NCBI GenBank assembly: GCA_030429565.1
Contig: JAUIFE010000014.1
Coordinates: 1 to 64,000 of the forward strand
Direction: 5' to 3'
DNA from: Holophagae bacterium
GTDB lineage: Bacteria; Acidobacteriota; Holophagae; Acanthopleuribacterales; Acanthopleuribacteraceae
Length of the DNA stretch: 64,000 nt
The notes beneath the pieces are model-generated. The model had not been told where the DNA came from. It ran no database searches and saw only the letters and a list, made by a program, of their open reading frames with translations. The first letter of the stretch is position 1, and the number at the start of each line of letters is the position of its first letter. A program made the translations under genes and the position numbers. Shown here one piece after another: positions 35,140 through 44,199 of this stretch.

Positions 35140-36546
35140 ATGAGAAAGCTCTTTTTTCTGTTGATACCCCTAGTTTCCTTAGGGTTATATGCGCAAAACG
35201 ACATGCACGCCAATATCAACCTGCAGTTCCGCTTTGTGAATCCCGGTGCCCGCGCACAAGCGATGGGCGGCGCGTTCATCGGCCTAGCCGACGACACCAC
35301 CGCGATTCTCGCCAACCCGGCCGGTCTCGCCAAGATGACCAGCACCACCCTTATCGGCGAGTTCTCACAACGCGAGCGGGACAACAACATTCCTTTTTAC
35401 CAAGGCCAAATTAACCAAGTCGGTCTTCAGGATTTCACCTTTAACCTCAACGACCGCGATTTTCCCGAGTCAGTGTCGACGATCCCATTCCTGGCCTACG
35501 TCAACACCAAAAGCAAGCTGAAGTGGGGCGTTTATTACGCCGAACAAGCCCACTTCGATCGGGTGTTCGACACCGCCGGCGTCACCATCCCGCCGTTTTT
35601 GGGACCGACCTACCTCGATCTCAACCAATTCGTGTTTTTCCCCGACAGCCGGAACTTCATCGACCTGCAAATGCGCAGCATCGGTTTTTCAACCGGTGTC
35701 AGCATTACCGAACGCTTGTCGGTGGGCGCCACGCTCAGCTACAGCGATTTCCAATACGAAGGCAACACCACCCTGTTGGTGCCTGACTTGGCGCTATTGT
35801 TCCCCGACATATCCATCGACCCACGCCAACTCGCGTTCTTGGCCCCATTCATCGGCCAACCGCTGGCGCAAATCGATGTCGACGGCGACGACGGCGCGAT
35901 CAGCGCCAACGTCGGCTTGCTGTTCACGCCCAACGAAAAGTTCTCGATTGGTTTGGCCTACAAGCAGCAACCGGAATTCGATTACGACCACACCAGTATT
36001 GGTCGCGACGACAATTTCGAATTGGAACAGGTCGAAGCCGGTACCGCCGTGTTTAACGTGCCCGACAGCTTCGGCGCCGGTTTCAGTTTTAAACCAACCG
36101 ATTTGTTCATCCTCTCGTTGGAAGTCAACCGCGTCATGTACTCCGAATTGTCTGAGGACTTCCACCAGTTCTTCGACACCTCCGACGATCCCGGCAACAA
36201 CCGCCAGGTGATGAGCGATACCACTGAGTACCGCGCCGGGATTGAATACATTCTGGTGAACTTCCGCAACCCGCTGTCACTGCGTGCCGGCTACTACCTA
36301 GAGCCTTATCACGCCCTGCAAAACGAGAAACTGGACACCCAAATTTTGTTCGGCTTCCTCAACGCCAATGACGACTTCGCGCTTGGTTTCCGCCAAAACG
36401 TGTTCCTGCAGCGTTTCGCCAAAGATGAGAACCACATCACCTTCGGCGCCGGTCTCAGCTTCGGCCAACACTTTGCCGTCGACCTATCCGCCGATATCGC
36501 CGACAGCAGCGAAACCTACAGCCTGTCCGGCATTTACCGTTACTAG
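35140..36546 (+). CDS. OmpP1/FadL-like outer-membrane protein (first of tandem pair)
   Basis: 468 residues from ATG 35140 (GAAGG eight bases upstream). Signal peptide LFFLLIPLVSLGLYAQ. The mature N-terminus carries NPGARAQAMGGAFIGLADDT and ANPAGLAKM, the hatch-like signature shared by FadL, PorV and TodX-type barrels, which pass hydrophobic compounds across the outer membrane. The remainder is beta-strand rich (FSIGLAYKQQPEFDY, SVGATLSYSDF) and ends SLSGIYRY with a terminal aromatic residue. The next gene is a diverged copy 11 bases away. Substrate unknown; fatty acids or hydrocarbons are possible. Confidence 0.82.
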   Translation: MRKLFFLLIPLVSLGLYAQNDMHANINLQFRFVNPGARAQAMGGAFIGLADDTTAILANPAGLAKMTSTTLIGEFSQRERDNNIPFYQGQINQVGLQDFTFNLNDRDFPESVSTIPFLAYVNTKSKLKWGVYYAEQAHFDRVFDTAGVTIPPFLGPTYLDLNQFVFFPDSRNFIDLQMRSIGFSTGVSITERLSVGATLSYSDFQYEGNTTLLVPDLALLFPDISIDPRQLAFLAPFIGQPLAQIDVDGDDGAISANVGLLFTPNEKFSIGLAYKQQPEFDYDHTSIGRDDNFELEQVEAGTAVFNVPDSFGAGFSFKPTDLFILSLEVNRVMYSELSEDFHQFFDTSDDPGNNRQVMSDTTEYRAGIEYILVNFRNPLSLRAGYYLEPYHALQNEKLDTQILFGFLNANDDFALGFRQNVFLQRFAKDENHITFGAGLSFGQHFAVDLSADIADSSETYSLSGIYRY

Positions 36547-36557
36547 GAGGACCCCCC

Positions 36558-37901
36558 ATGAATCGTTTTATGGTTTGTCTGCTACTGCTCGGAATGGGGA
36601 CGCTCTGCCTGGCCCAACACAACAATCGTTCGGCACGCGATCTGCAATTCCGTTTCGGCAATCCCGGAGCCCGCTCGCAGGGTTTCGGTGGTGCCTTTAT
36701 CGGTCTCGCCGACGACGCCACCGCGCCCGTCGCCAACCCGGCCGGCATGCTGCGCACCGCCAAGCGCTCCATGGCGTTCGAAGTCAACTACGAACGCCAG
36801 GACAACGAGATCCCCTTTTACGGCGGCACCATTCAGCAGCAGAACATCTTCGAATTCGACTTCAACTTCACCGAATCCGAAGCACCGGAAAACACCTTCC
36901 AGATCCCTTACTTGGCGGTGGTTTTCCCCAAAAACAACATGCGCTACGGCTTCTTTCTGCACCAGCAAGCCAACCTCAAGCGCTCCTACAGCACCGAACC
37001 CATCACCGTCTGCCACCTGCGTGCCGACTTTTATCCCTTCTGCGATCAGGACGACAACCCGCTGGCGTTCAACCCTTCGACTGATGAGCTCGACATTCAA
37101 ATGTTAAACGCGGGTGCGTCCTTTGCCTTCGGCATCGGTGATCGCTTCTCGATGGGTGTGTCGCTGTTCTTCAGCCAAATGGACTACCGCGCCGACTCCA
37201 GCATCGAGTTCCGCCAGGTCCTTGACACCGTGCTCGTTGAGAAATTGGCGCGCGGCGAAGATGAAGACTTCGGCGGTATCATTGGTTTGCTGTGGCGACC
37301 CGCGCAAGAGCTCTCGATCGGCTTGACCTACAAATCACAGCCGGAATTTGAGTACACCGCCCAACTGCGCAAGGAACAACCGCTGCCACGTGTCCCCGAC
37401 GACTTCTCCAAAATCGGTCTGTTCAAAGTTCCCGATTCCTTGGGGATCGGCGTCAGCATTACACCCCTGGACAACGTGACCATAAACGTGGACGCCAACC
37501 GCGTGTACTACTCGCAAATCACCGATGAGCTGCTCGACTTCTCCGGCGTTGTCATCGAAGACCAGTTGGTCACGCAAACGATGGCCGATGTCACCGAAAT
37601 CCACGTCGGCATGGAATGGGTGTTCTTGAACCTCGCGCACCCGCTTTCATTGCGTGTGGGTTACTGGTTGGATCCCTACCACGCCGCCACCAACACGGTC
37701 GCCGACAGTCAAATCCTCGAAGGCGACACCGATCGTCCCGCCGTGCGCGACATCTTTTTCCTCAATTTGTTTGAGGAAGATGAGAACCACTACTCGCTCG
37801 GTTTGGGTTGGTCGTTCGGCACCAACCTTCAGTTCGACGCCGCCGTCGAGGTTGCCGATTCTTCCAAAAGCGCAACCGTCAGCGGTATCTACCGCTTCTA
37901 G
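36558..37901 (+). CDS. OmpP1/FadL-like outer-membrane protein (second of tandem pair)
   Basis: 447 residues with GGAGG before the ATG and signal peptide MVCLLLLGMGTLCLAQ. The signature NPGARSQGFGGAFIGLADDA and VANPAGML parallels the upstream gene, as do SIGLTYKSQPEFEY, NLAHPLSLRVGYWLDPYHA and the final SGIYRF. Identity is clear but moderate, so the duplication is old. An insert with CHLRADFYPFCDQ has two Cys that could form a loop disulfide and is absent from the first copy. A strong terminator follows, so the pair is a two-gene operon. Confidence 0.82.
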   Translation: MNRFMVCLLLLGMGTLCLAQHNNRSARDLQFRFGNPGARSQGFGGAFIGLADDATAPVANPAGMLRTAKRSMAFEVNYERQDNEIPFYGGTIQQQNIFEFDFNFTESEAPENTFQIPYLAVVFPKNNMRYGFFLHQQANLKRSYSTEPITVCHLRADFYPFCDQDDNPLAFNPSTDELDIQMLNAGASFAFGIGDRFSMGVSLFFSQMDYRADSSIEFRQVLDTVLVEKLARGEDEDFGGIIGLLWRPAQELSIGLTYKSQPEFEYTAQLRKEQPLPRVPDDFSKIGLFKVPDSLGIGVSITPLDNVTINVDANRVYYSQITDELLDFSGVVIEDQLVTQTMADVTEIHVGMEWVFLNLAHPLSLRVGYWLDPYHAATNTVADSQILEGDTDRPAVRDIFFLNLFEEDENHYSLGLGWSFGTNLQFDAAVEVADSSKSATVSGIYRF

Positions 37902-37924
37902 GCACAACCAATGCGTTCATGAAA

Positions 37925-37948
37925 GGCACCCCTCGGGGTGCCTTTTTT
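37925..37948 (+). terminator. Intrinsic terminator of the FadL-like pair
   Basis: GGCACCCC and GGGGTGCC form an eight-bp stem followed directly by TTTTTT, 24 bases after the stop codon. Confidence 0.95.
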
Positions 37949-38018
37949 GTTTGAGGTGCCGGCACGGCCCTGACGTTTCGAGCCAACCTAAAAATCGCCG
38001 CCATTTATCGCCTCAGGT

Positions 38019-39614
38019 CTAGGGGCGGCGTAACTCGATGCGGTCGGAATGAAACAGAATCAGAACACCGCGTGTTTGGCCGTCAAACACCACATCCGCC
38101 AACAACCGGCGATCACCGCGCCAACGGCGAGGATAGAGCCAAACAGCAGGCCGCGAAGCAAGTGAGCTCGCGCGCCAAGCCTGTTGCCATTGCTCGTAAG
38201 ACAAGGGTTTGGCGTCGAACACCGGCCACAAAACCTGAAGGCCGGAGATCAGGTTAGTCGGTGCAGTCTCGCTTGTCTGCCACGCGTTTTCCAGTTCGGT
38301 TAATCGACGTGCGCGAGTTTCGCCGAGCTGGGCGACAGCCGCACGGTTGCCACCGTCGGCCCTGAGTAAAAGCAGCGCCAAGGGACCGATTTCCAACTTT
38401 TCGGTATCAGCGCGCCGTGATCGACTCACGCCCATCACTTCACCGGCTTCTTCAATGCCCTGAAGCGCGATCTGTTTTTGCGCAAGACGCGGCGAAGAGG
38501 CAGCTTGGTAACCAGGCGATTCGGCCTCGGCCTCGGCGACTTCAGCCAAAAGCTGCTGTTCTATCGTCACATCTTCGGCGACCTCGCCCGCTTCAGTCAT
38601 TGGCAACGCAGGCGCCGCAACCGCCTTATCAGCCTCAACTTCGCCTCGCGACTCGTCATGCATCGCTTCGGAAAGCAGCGTCTCTGCCGGTTTGGCGGTA
38701 TCGCGATCAGCGAGCAGCGCGCCACCGTCCATTTCGTTTTGCAACGGCTCCGGTTCTTTCGCGGGCTCGGGTTTGGCGTGCGTTTTTTTGGCCTTGGCGG
38801 CCGCCCGATCCACCGTCTCGCCATCACGATCGTTCTGAATCCGTGGGATAGTTGCCTCATCGGTTGGTTTCGGTTTGACGGACGCCGCCCCACCGACGCG
38901 GGCACGGCGATCAGCAGAACGTGCAGGCTGCTCGCGATCCATTTTGGCTTCGCGCTTTTCATCCTTGGGCTGCAAACCAGTGCCTGGATATGTGACCGGG
39001 TCAGGCGCAGGCGCGACCGTCGCAGGCGCCTCTTTAAGCCGACTACCTTCTTCAGCCCCAAACCCGTTCGCACGACTTGCGACCTGCTCTTCCAACGCGA
39101 CTTCTAATTTTTGATACTCGGCCGCCGCCTTGGCATTAGCGTCGCGAGCCAATGATTCATCTTCCAGCTCCAGCCTGACGGAAACGCTTTCCTCACGAAG
39201 GCTGCCGGGCGAAGAATCGTCCTGATCAGCGCTTACCACCGCCAATTCCGACCCCGGCACGCGCAACAAATCGCCTTCGCCAGGCCAAAAACGAGCGATC
39301 AACAGTGCGACCACCAGCGCCGCTGCAATTGGGCCGGCCGTCACCAACCAACGCAAACTGCGACGCCGCAGCGGTACGACCTTGGCCTCGACATCCGTAC
39401 GTTTGGCTTGAACGGCGGCAAAATCAGGTAGCGGCGGCGCGGGCTCGGCGTCAGCCAGAACAGCCAGCTTTTCATCCATCTGTTCGAAATGGCCCAACAT
39501 GGCGTCGCAACGGGGATTCGCTGCCAGGGCCTCCGCGTAACGGGCGCGAATTTCAGCCGGTGTCATCGTTTCCAGCAATTGCTCTAGTTGGTCGAGGCTC
39601 AGGGTGTCACTCAT
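38019..39614 (-). CDS. Putative membrane anti-sigma factor with long acidic/Pro-rich region
   Basis: 531 residues. Its start overlaps the stop of the ECF sigma gene by four bases (ATGA), the classic position of a cognate anti-sigma factor. Residues 1-85 are a charged helical cytoplasmic region (LDQLEQLLETMTPAEIRARY). One membrane segment follows (LVTAGPIAAALVVALLIARF, ~90-109), then ~270 residues of Glu/Ala/Lys/Pro-rich low-complexity sequence and a C-terminal folded part with LLLRADGGNRAAVAQLG and GVLILFHSDRIEL. A zinc-binding HxxxCxxC motif is not seen. The role is inferred from context; the periplasmic part could be the signal receiver. Confidence 0.65.
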   Translation of the reverse strand: MSDTLSLDQLEQLLETMTPAEIRARYAEALAANPRCDAMLGHFEQMDEKLAVLADAEPAPPLPDFAAVQAKRTDVEAKVVPLRRRSLRWLVTAGPIAAALVVALLIARFWPGEGDLLRVPGSELAVVSADQDDSSPGSLREESVSVRLELEDESLARDANAKAAAEYQKLEVALEEQVASRANGFGAEEGSRLKEAPATVAPAPDPVTYPGTGLQPKDEKREAKMDREQPARSADRRARVGGAASVKPKPTDEATIPRIQNDRDGETVDRAAAKAKKTHAKPEPAKEPEPLQNEMDGGALLADRDTAKPAETLLSEAMHDESRGEVEADKAVAAPALPMTEAGEVAEDVTIEQQLLAEVAEAEAESPGYQAASSPRLAQKQIALQGIEEAGEVMGVSRSRRADTEKLEIGPLALLLLRADGGNRAAVAQLGETRARRLTELENAWQTSETAPTNLISGLQVLWPVFDAKPLSYEQWQQAWRASSLASRPAVWLYPRRWRGDRRLLADVVFDGQTRGVLILFHSDRIELRRP

Positions 39615-40258
39615 GCTTCATCCTCCGCCATCAAACGCGCCAGCTTAATTTTGGCCCGGCGGATCACCGTTTTCACCGAGTTGAGGTTCATTTCGTAGAG
39701 ATCGGCAATTTGCTGTTGCGGCACTTCGCCAATCACATCGAGCAACAAAATGTCGCGATCGCGTTCTTTGAGCGCCGCTAAATGCCGGCGCAATTGGCCC
39801 AAATCCTGTTGGAGCATAAGCTTTTCGGGCGGCAACCGTTGTTCGTCAACCAACACAATACTCGGTCCGCTTTCCTGCGCCTGATCGGCTTCCAAACTCA
39901 CCATGCGGCGTTTGCTGAAAAAGGACCGAACACAGTTCAAGGCAATAGCAAACAACCACGAACGAAAGGATTTGGGATCTTTGAGCGTACTCAGTTTATC
40001 GTAGACCTTCAGGCAAATATCTTGAAACAAATCCTCGGCGTCGGCATGCGAGTGCAGCCGGTTGCGCAGGAAACCCCACAAATCACGGCGGTAATATTCC
40101 ATCAAGCGGGGAAATGCGCCGGTGTCGCCTTGGAAGTGTGCTTGCATCAGAGCCTCGTGATCGGGCGCCTCGGCCCGACGGGAATCGCCACCGGCAGCGT
40201 GCAGTGATTTTGCAACGTCCGGTACAACGGCGACCAACAAACGCTGAAAAAGTTTCAT
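39611..40258 (-). CDS. ECF-type RNA polymerase sigma factor
   Basis: 215 residues from ATG 40258, with GAGGG upstream. Region 2 is MEYYRRDLWGFLRNRL, DAEDLFQDICLKVY and FRSWLFAIALNCVRSFFSKRR (about 60-125). Region 4 is LKERDRDILLLDVIGEVPQQQIADLYEMNLNSV (split: QQQIADLYEMN is the helix-turn-helix) and VKTVIRRAKIKL. An unusually long ~45-residue N-terminal extension precedes region 2. Gene coupling to the downstream membrane protein suggests a sigma/anti-sigma pair responding to an envelope signal. Confidence 0.9.
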   Translation of the reverse strand: MKLFQRLLVAVVPDVAKSLHAAGGDSRRAEAPDHEALMQAHFQGDTGAFPRLMEYYRRDLWGFLRNRLHSHADAEDLFQDICLKVYDKLSTLKDPKSFRSWLFAIALNCVRSFFSKRRMVSLEADQAQESGPSIVLVDEQRLPPEKLMLQQDLGQLRRHLAALKERDRDILLLDVIGEVPQQQIADLYEMNLNSVKTVIRRAKIKLARLMAEDEA

Positions 40259-40324
40259 CGCCGCCCTCGCCAACCGAGGCCAGGCCAGACAAACAAGCCG
40301 GACAAAACCCTGTATATCAAGCCG

Positions 40325-40963
40325 TTACGGCGCGTCTTCGCCAACATCAATCCATCCAAAATAGGTATCTTGTTCGATGCGCTCAGCGCGGTAACGGGTC
40401 GGGCTGTAGACCTGAATCCCGCCCGGATTGACCGGGCAATGCTGTTCGCACAAACCACAGCCGGTGCAAGCCTCGCCGACGCGCGGATGAAAATTCTCGT
40501 CAATGGTCAGCGCTTGTTCGGGATAGGGGCAGGCGTCGTAGCACAACGTGCAAACCTTGTTGTCGAAGGTCATACATTGGTCGGGTTGCACCACCGCGGT
40601 GCCCATCGCCACCTTGGCGGGCGCAACCGGCAACAGCGCGCCATCGTTACAAGCGGTAATGCAAGGAGTGTCGGGACACAGGTGGCAGGCCTGTGTCGCG
40701 GGCTCGACATAGGGCGCGGAGTTGGCCAAGCCGGTTTCAATCGGCTGTTTTTTGAGGGTGCCGTAAGGACAAGCGGTAATACAGTCACCACAACGGGTGC
40801 AGCTTGCCAAAAACTCAAGTTCGGACAAGGCGCCAGGTGGGCGAATCGGCGCTTTCAGGACCTTGCCCAACTTGCGTTCTACTTGGTTGTGGACGCCTTT
40901 GCGGAAATGCGAAAAAAACTCGCCCAAAAAGCCGCGGCGGTTGCGGTCGTGCTCGTCGCTCAT
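40325..40963 (-). CDS. Multi-cluster 4Fe-4S ferredoxin-type protein (NapG/NapF-like)
   Basis: 212 residues from ATG 40963 (GAGG upstream). An electron-transfer protein with four Cys groups: CTRCGDCITACP, CHLCPDTPCITAC, CTLCYDACP and CTGCGLCEQHCP, enough for up to four [4Fe-4S] clusters as in NapG/MauN-like ferredoxins. The N-terminal RRGFLGEFFSHF has adjacent arginines but no following hydrophobic signal stretch, so a cytoplasmic location is likely. No nitrate reductase or other redox partner is adjacent, so the partner is unknown. It lies between gluQ and the sigma-factor gene on the same strand. Confidence 0.82.
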   Translation of the reverse strand: MSDEHDRNRRGFLGEFFSHFRKGVHNQVERKLGKVLKAPIRPPGALSELEFLASCTRCGDCITACPYGTLKKQPIETGLANSAPYVEPATQACHLCPDTPCITACNDGALLPVAPAKVAMGTAVVQPDQCMTFDNKVCTLCYDACPYPEQALTIDENFHPRVGEACTGCGLCEQHCPVNPGGIQVYSPTRYRAERIEQDTYFGWIDVGEDAP

Positions 40964-41082
40964 CCCATTTGCCTCAATCCGGTCACTGCCCAACAGACGT
41001 GTCGGGTCACCCCAACAGTCTACCCCGTCCAAGCGCCGTTTGCGAAGCAACGCTTGGCCGTGACGCCGGCTTTCTTGCCGAC

Positions 41083-42102
41083 TCAGGCCAGGTGCGACAT
41101 TTGACCCGCCTGTCGCAGGGCCGAGAAAAAGCGCGCCAGGGTTAATTCCTGCAACAACTCGTCGGCACTGAGCACACTACCCGCCGGCACCAACCCGACC
41201 GACGCCGCCAACACGCCCACCAACTGCGGCGCACTGCCGCCGTTTTCAAAGAAGGCGGCGATCGATTCCGAGCCATCGCGTTTCGACATCTTCTTGCCAC
41301 TGGGTTCGCACATCAAGGGTACGTGCGCAAAACGAGGCGCGGGATAATCGAGCAACGACCACAGGTAAACTTGGCGTGGGGTGCTTACGAACAAATCTTC
41401 GCCGCGCAGGATGTCGGTGATCCCCATCAGAGCGTCGTCAACCGTCACCGCCAACTGATAGGCAAACAAACCATCAGCGCGACGCACCACAAAAGCGCCG
41501 ACCTCGTCGCGTAAATGCTGCTGCAGCGAACCAAGTACGGCGTCCTCAATCGCGACCACCTGGTCAGACACCTTGAGACGGTAGCCTGGCCGCCGTTCGG
41601 GCCGACGCGCCTGGGCCCGTTTGCGACCGGCCGCATCCAATTCCTTACAGGTACCGGGATAGGTGAGCGTATGACCGTGCGGCGCACGCGTCGCGTTTTC
41701 GATGTCTTTGCGCGAACAATAACAGGGAAACACCAGGCCGCGTGCGTCAAGTCGATCCAGCGCGACTTGGTACAGCGGATCGCGCCGGCTTTGCGTGTAA
41801 TCGCCCAGCGGCCCACCAATATCGGGCCCCTCGTCCCAATCCAATCCGAGCCGTCGCAGGTCGTGCAGTACTTGTTCGGCCGAACCCGGCTTGACACGTG
41901 GCCGGTCCAAATCTTCCATGCGCATCACCAGCGTAGCGCCCAGCAGGCGCGCGTGCAGCCAAGCCAACAGCGAAGAACGGGCGTTGCCCAAGTGCAGCGG
42001 GCCCGAGGGCGACGGCGCAAAGCGGCAACGCGGCCCGGCGGCGGCCAAGGCGGCGGCGCGATGCTGTAGTTGGTCGTAAAGGGCGGCAGCGTCATCATTC
42101 AT
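41083..42102 (-). CDS. gluQ: Glutamyl-Q tRNA(Asp) synthetase
   Basis: 339 residues. A truncated GluRS paralogue that attaches glutamate to queuosine at the wobble position of tRNA-Asp. It keeps the catalytic domain: RFAPSPSGPLHLGNARSSL (HxGH-type signature as HLGN), DLDRPRVKPG, the zinc-binding CYCSRK with a distal Cys in YPGTC, GLFAYQLAVTVDDALMGIT, and KKMSKRDGS (KMSKS-type). The anticodon-binding domain of GluRS is absent, as expected. The C-terminus continues ~60 residues past KMSKR. Confidence 0.92.
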   Translation of the reverse strand: MNDDAAALYDQLQHRAAALAAAGPRCRFAPSPSGPLHLGNARSSLLAWLHARLLGATLVMRMEDLDRPRVKPGSAEQVLHDLRRLGLDWDEGPDIGGPLGDYTQSRRDPLYQVALDRLDARGLVFPCYCSRKDIENATRAPHGHTLTYPGTCKELDAAGRKRAQARRPERRPGYRLKVSDQVVAIEDAVLGSLQQHLRDEVGAFVVRRADGLFAYQLAVTVDDALMGITDILRGEDLFVSTPRQVYLWSLLDYPAPRFAHVPLMCEPSGKKMSKRDGSESIAAFFENGGSAPQLVGVLAASVGLVPAGSVLSADELLQELTLARFFSALRQAGQMSHLA

Positions 42103-42262
42103 GAGCCGGGATTATAGCCGAAGATCGCACCCGCCGGACACCACAACACCAACGACCGCAGCCACTCATTTTTTTTAACCGGTATTAAACCATGGCGGGG
42201 TTCGCTCGGTCAGCACCAACAGCAGGCGCACACTCAAACCCATGTGCCGGTGGAGGTTCACC

Positions 42263-42922
42263 ATGAAAAAATTATTCTTTCTGATCGAAATCATTTTGGT
42301 CGCAAGTGTTTTATCAATGGCGTCGGCGGCAACGGCCGCCGGCGATTTGAAGCACAATGAAGACATTCAGTACATCCGCGAATGGAAACGCAACGCCAAG
42401 GCCGCCGAACTGGCCGGCCGGCTCGACCTGAACGCGGAACAAGTGCAACAACTGCGCGATTTTCGTCAGGCCGCCGACCGAGTCAAAGCCGAGATGGAAC
42501 CCAAAATTGAAAACGCCAAAACAGCCTTAACCAGCGCGGCGGCGGCCGTGCGCAAACAACTCGAAGCCGGCGAAGAACTGACCAGCGCACAGGAAAACCA
42601 ATTGCGCGACCTGCGCCGCGAACTGGGTCACCTGCGCCGAGAGCAGCGCTTAAAAATGCAACTGGCGCTGAACGGCATTGAAACCGTGCTCGATGAGCCC
42701 CAAAAAGAATCGCTGAAAATGTATATGCGCGAAACCATGCAGGCGCGCCGTGCCGAGCGGCAGCGCTTCCGTGAAGCACAACCGCGTTTACGCGAAAACC
42801 GCGACCGTGTTCGCAAAGATCGCATGCGCGCTGATCGAGCCCGCAACCGCGTCGCCGGTCGCGCCAAACGCGCCGCCGTCATGTTAATCCTGTCCGACGG
42901 CTTCCTGGGTACTTATCCCTAG
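42263..42922 (+). CDS. Exported Spy/CpxP-like helical protein
   Basis: 219 residues with GGAGG before the ATG and a signal peptide (IEIILVASVLSMASAATAA). The mature protein is almost wholly helical and highly charged. RLDLNAEQVQQLRDFRQAAD and ELTSAQENQLRDLRRELG resemble the LTxxQ-type repeats of Spy/CpxP periplasmic chaperones. The tail is extremely Arg-rich (RENRDRVRKDRMRADRARNR region), which is unusual and suggests nucleic-acid, lipid or acidic-polymer contact. It ends before a strong terminator. The family call is tentative. Confidence 0.6.
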   Translation: MKKLFFLIEIILVASVLSMASAATAAGDLKHNEDIQYIREWKRNAKAAELAGRLDLNAEQVQQLRDFRQAADRVKAEMEPKIENAKTALTSAAAAVRKQLEAGEELTSAQENQLRDLRRELGHLRREQRLKMQLALNGIETVLDEPQKESLKMYMRETMQARRAERQRFREAQPRLRENRDRVRKDRMRADRARNRVAGRAKRAAVMLILSDGFLGTYP

Positions 42923-43036
42923 GTACACGCCGCGTACTGTCACCGGCGCGAGGCTTCGCCAAACCCACACAGGCGTTCACTCCGTGTCGCGCAACGGCCA
43001 CCACTTCTCCACCTTTCAAACTTCGTAAACGGTCTT

Positions 43037-43061
43037 GGGTGCTTTCGGGCACCCTTTTTTT
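43037..43061 (+). terminator. Intrinsic terminator
   Basis: GGGTGC and GCACCC pair over a six-base TTTCGG loop, followed by a seven-T run, ~115 bases after the Spy-like gene. Confidence 0.92.
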
Positions 43062-43092
43062 ATGCCTCTCTAGGCTTCCGGCTTTTCAGCCG

Positions 43093-43177
43093 CTGCTGCA
43101 GCCGTGTTTCCCGAAGTGCCTTTTTCGGCCCAAAACCCCTCTGTTTTGCGAAAGGCTCTTGGGCAGGAAAAATGCCG
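43093..43177. repeat. Dispersed hairpin repeat, copy 1
   Basis: Closely resembles 48351-48437. Shared parts include GCAGC..CGTGTTT..CGAAG, CCCAAAA, TTGCGAAAGGC and AGGAAAAATGCCG. The two halves are inverted repeats, so the RNA or single strand would fold into a long imperfect hairpin. Confidence 0.75.
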
Positions 43178-43269
43178 TTTGAGGACGGTTTGTTTGGCGC
43201 CGGTCACGGCGCTTCTATGGTTCAACTAAATCAGGACGCAGGGTCTTGGTCGCGCCTTCACCCGCTTTA

Positions 43270-43938
43270 TTAGCGCTCGCGTACCCAGGTACTTACGCCA
43301 AACACGCGTTTTAATTTGGCCGCCGCCTGATCGGCGTCGCCGCGATTGCGGTAGGGCCCGACCTGAACTTTGAACATGCCACCTTCCGCGATTAACGCCG
43401 TGCCGTAACCACGGCCCGACACTTTTTGGCGGAATTCTTCCACTTTGCCTTTTTCGCTGCCGGCCAGAATTTGAATCCAAAAACCGCCCGCCAATTCGTT
43501 GGATTGTTTGGCCACGGCGTTCGACTGGTTTTTGGGTTTAGGTTTCGGTCTGGCGACCGGTTTGGCAGGTTCCGGTTTGCTTTGCTCAGCGGCGGCGGTT
43601 TTTACCGGCGGCGGCGTTTCAACGGTTTCGGTCAGCAGGTCCATGTTTTTGTCGTTAAGCACATCGGGTTCTTGGTTGGTGTAGTCACCGGGATCCAAGC
43701 CAGGCTCATCGTCAAACACCGACAGTTCTTCTTCAATGGGCGAACGGTTGAGATTGCCGTCGATCAGGGGTTGGTTGGACGCCAGTTCCGGGTTCTCTAA
43801 CTTTTCGTTCCATTTGAGATCGTCTTTACCGATGAGGATGCCCATCAACAGAAAAAAAACGTTGATACATACAAAGCCGGCAATGAGCAGGAACACCATG
43901 CGGCGCGGTAGAAAGATACCGTCTCGTTCTCTGTTCAA
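43270..43938 (-). CDS. SPOR-domain membrane protein
   Basis: 222 residues with one N-terminal membrane helix (MVFLLIAGFVCINVFFLLMG, ~14-33). A Pro/Lys/Asp-rich linker leads to a C-terminal SPOR domain: FWIQILAGSEKGKVEEF, VSGRGYGTALIAEGGMFKVQ and VGPYRNRGDADQAAAKLKR. SPOR domains bind septal peptidoglycan stripped of stem peptides and direct proteins to the division site. Similar proteins (DedD, FtsN) share this layout. Its start faces the RluA-family gene; upstream sequence is short (<300 bases). Confidence 0.88.
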   Translation of the reverse strand: MNRERDGIFLPRRMVFLLIAGFVCINVFFLLMGILIGKDDLKWNEKLENPELASNQPLIDGNLNRSPIEEELSVFDDEPGLDPGDYTNQEPDVLNDKNMDLLTETVETPPPVKTAAAEQSKPEPAKPVARPKPKPKNQSNAVAKQSNELAGGFWIQILAGSEKGKVEEFRQKVSGRGYGTALIAEGGMFKVQVGPYRNRGDADQAAAKLKRVFGVSTWVRER

Positions 43939-44199
43939 GGGTTACCTCCGTCAACGTCGGTCCAAACCCGAGCAAACTCGCCCGGCCGGTGCGGGGCCCA
44001 CGCCCAAAGGGGCGTCGTTCCGTAACAGCACCTCATCCGCAAACAACTCGGTTGATTGCAGCGAACCAACCTGTGGGCAAAAAACACCGCTGTTGTGGCT
44101 CGGCTCGCGCGACAAGCAGCCCCGAAAGGGAACATTCTAACCGAGGACGACGTGGAAAAGAGATACAATTCGGCGAGTTCAACACAAGGACCGCTTGCC

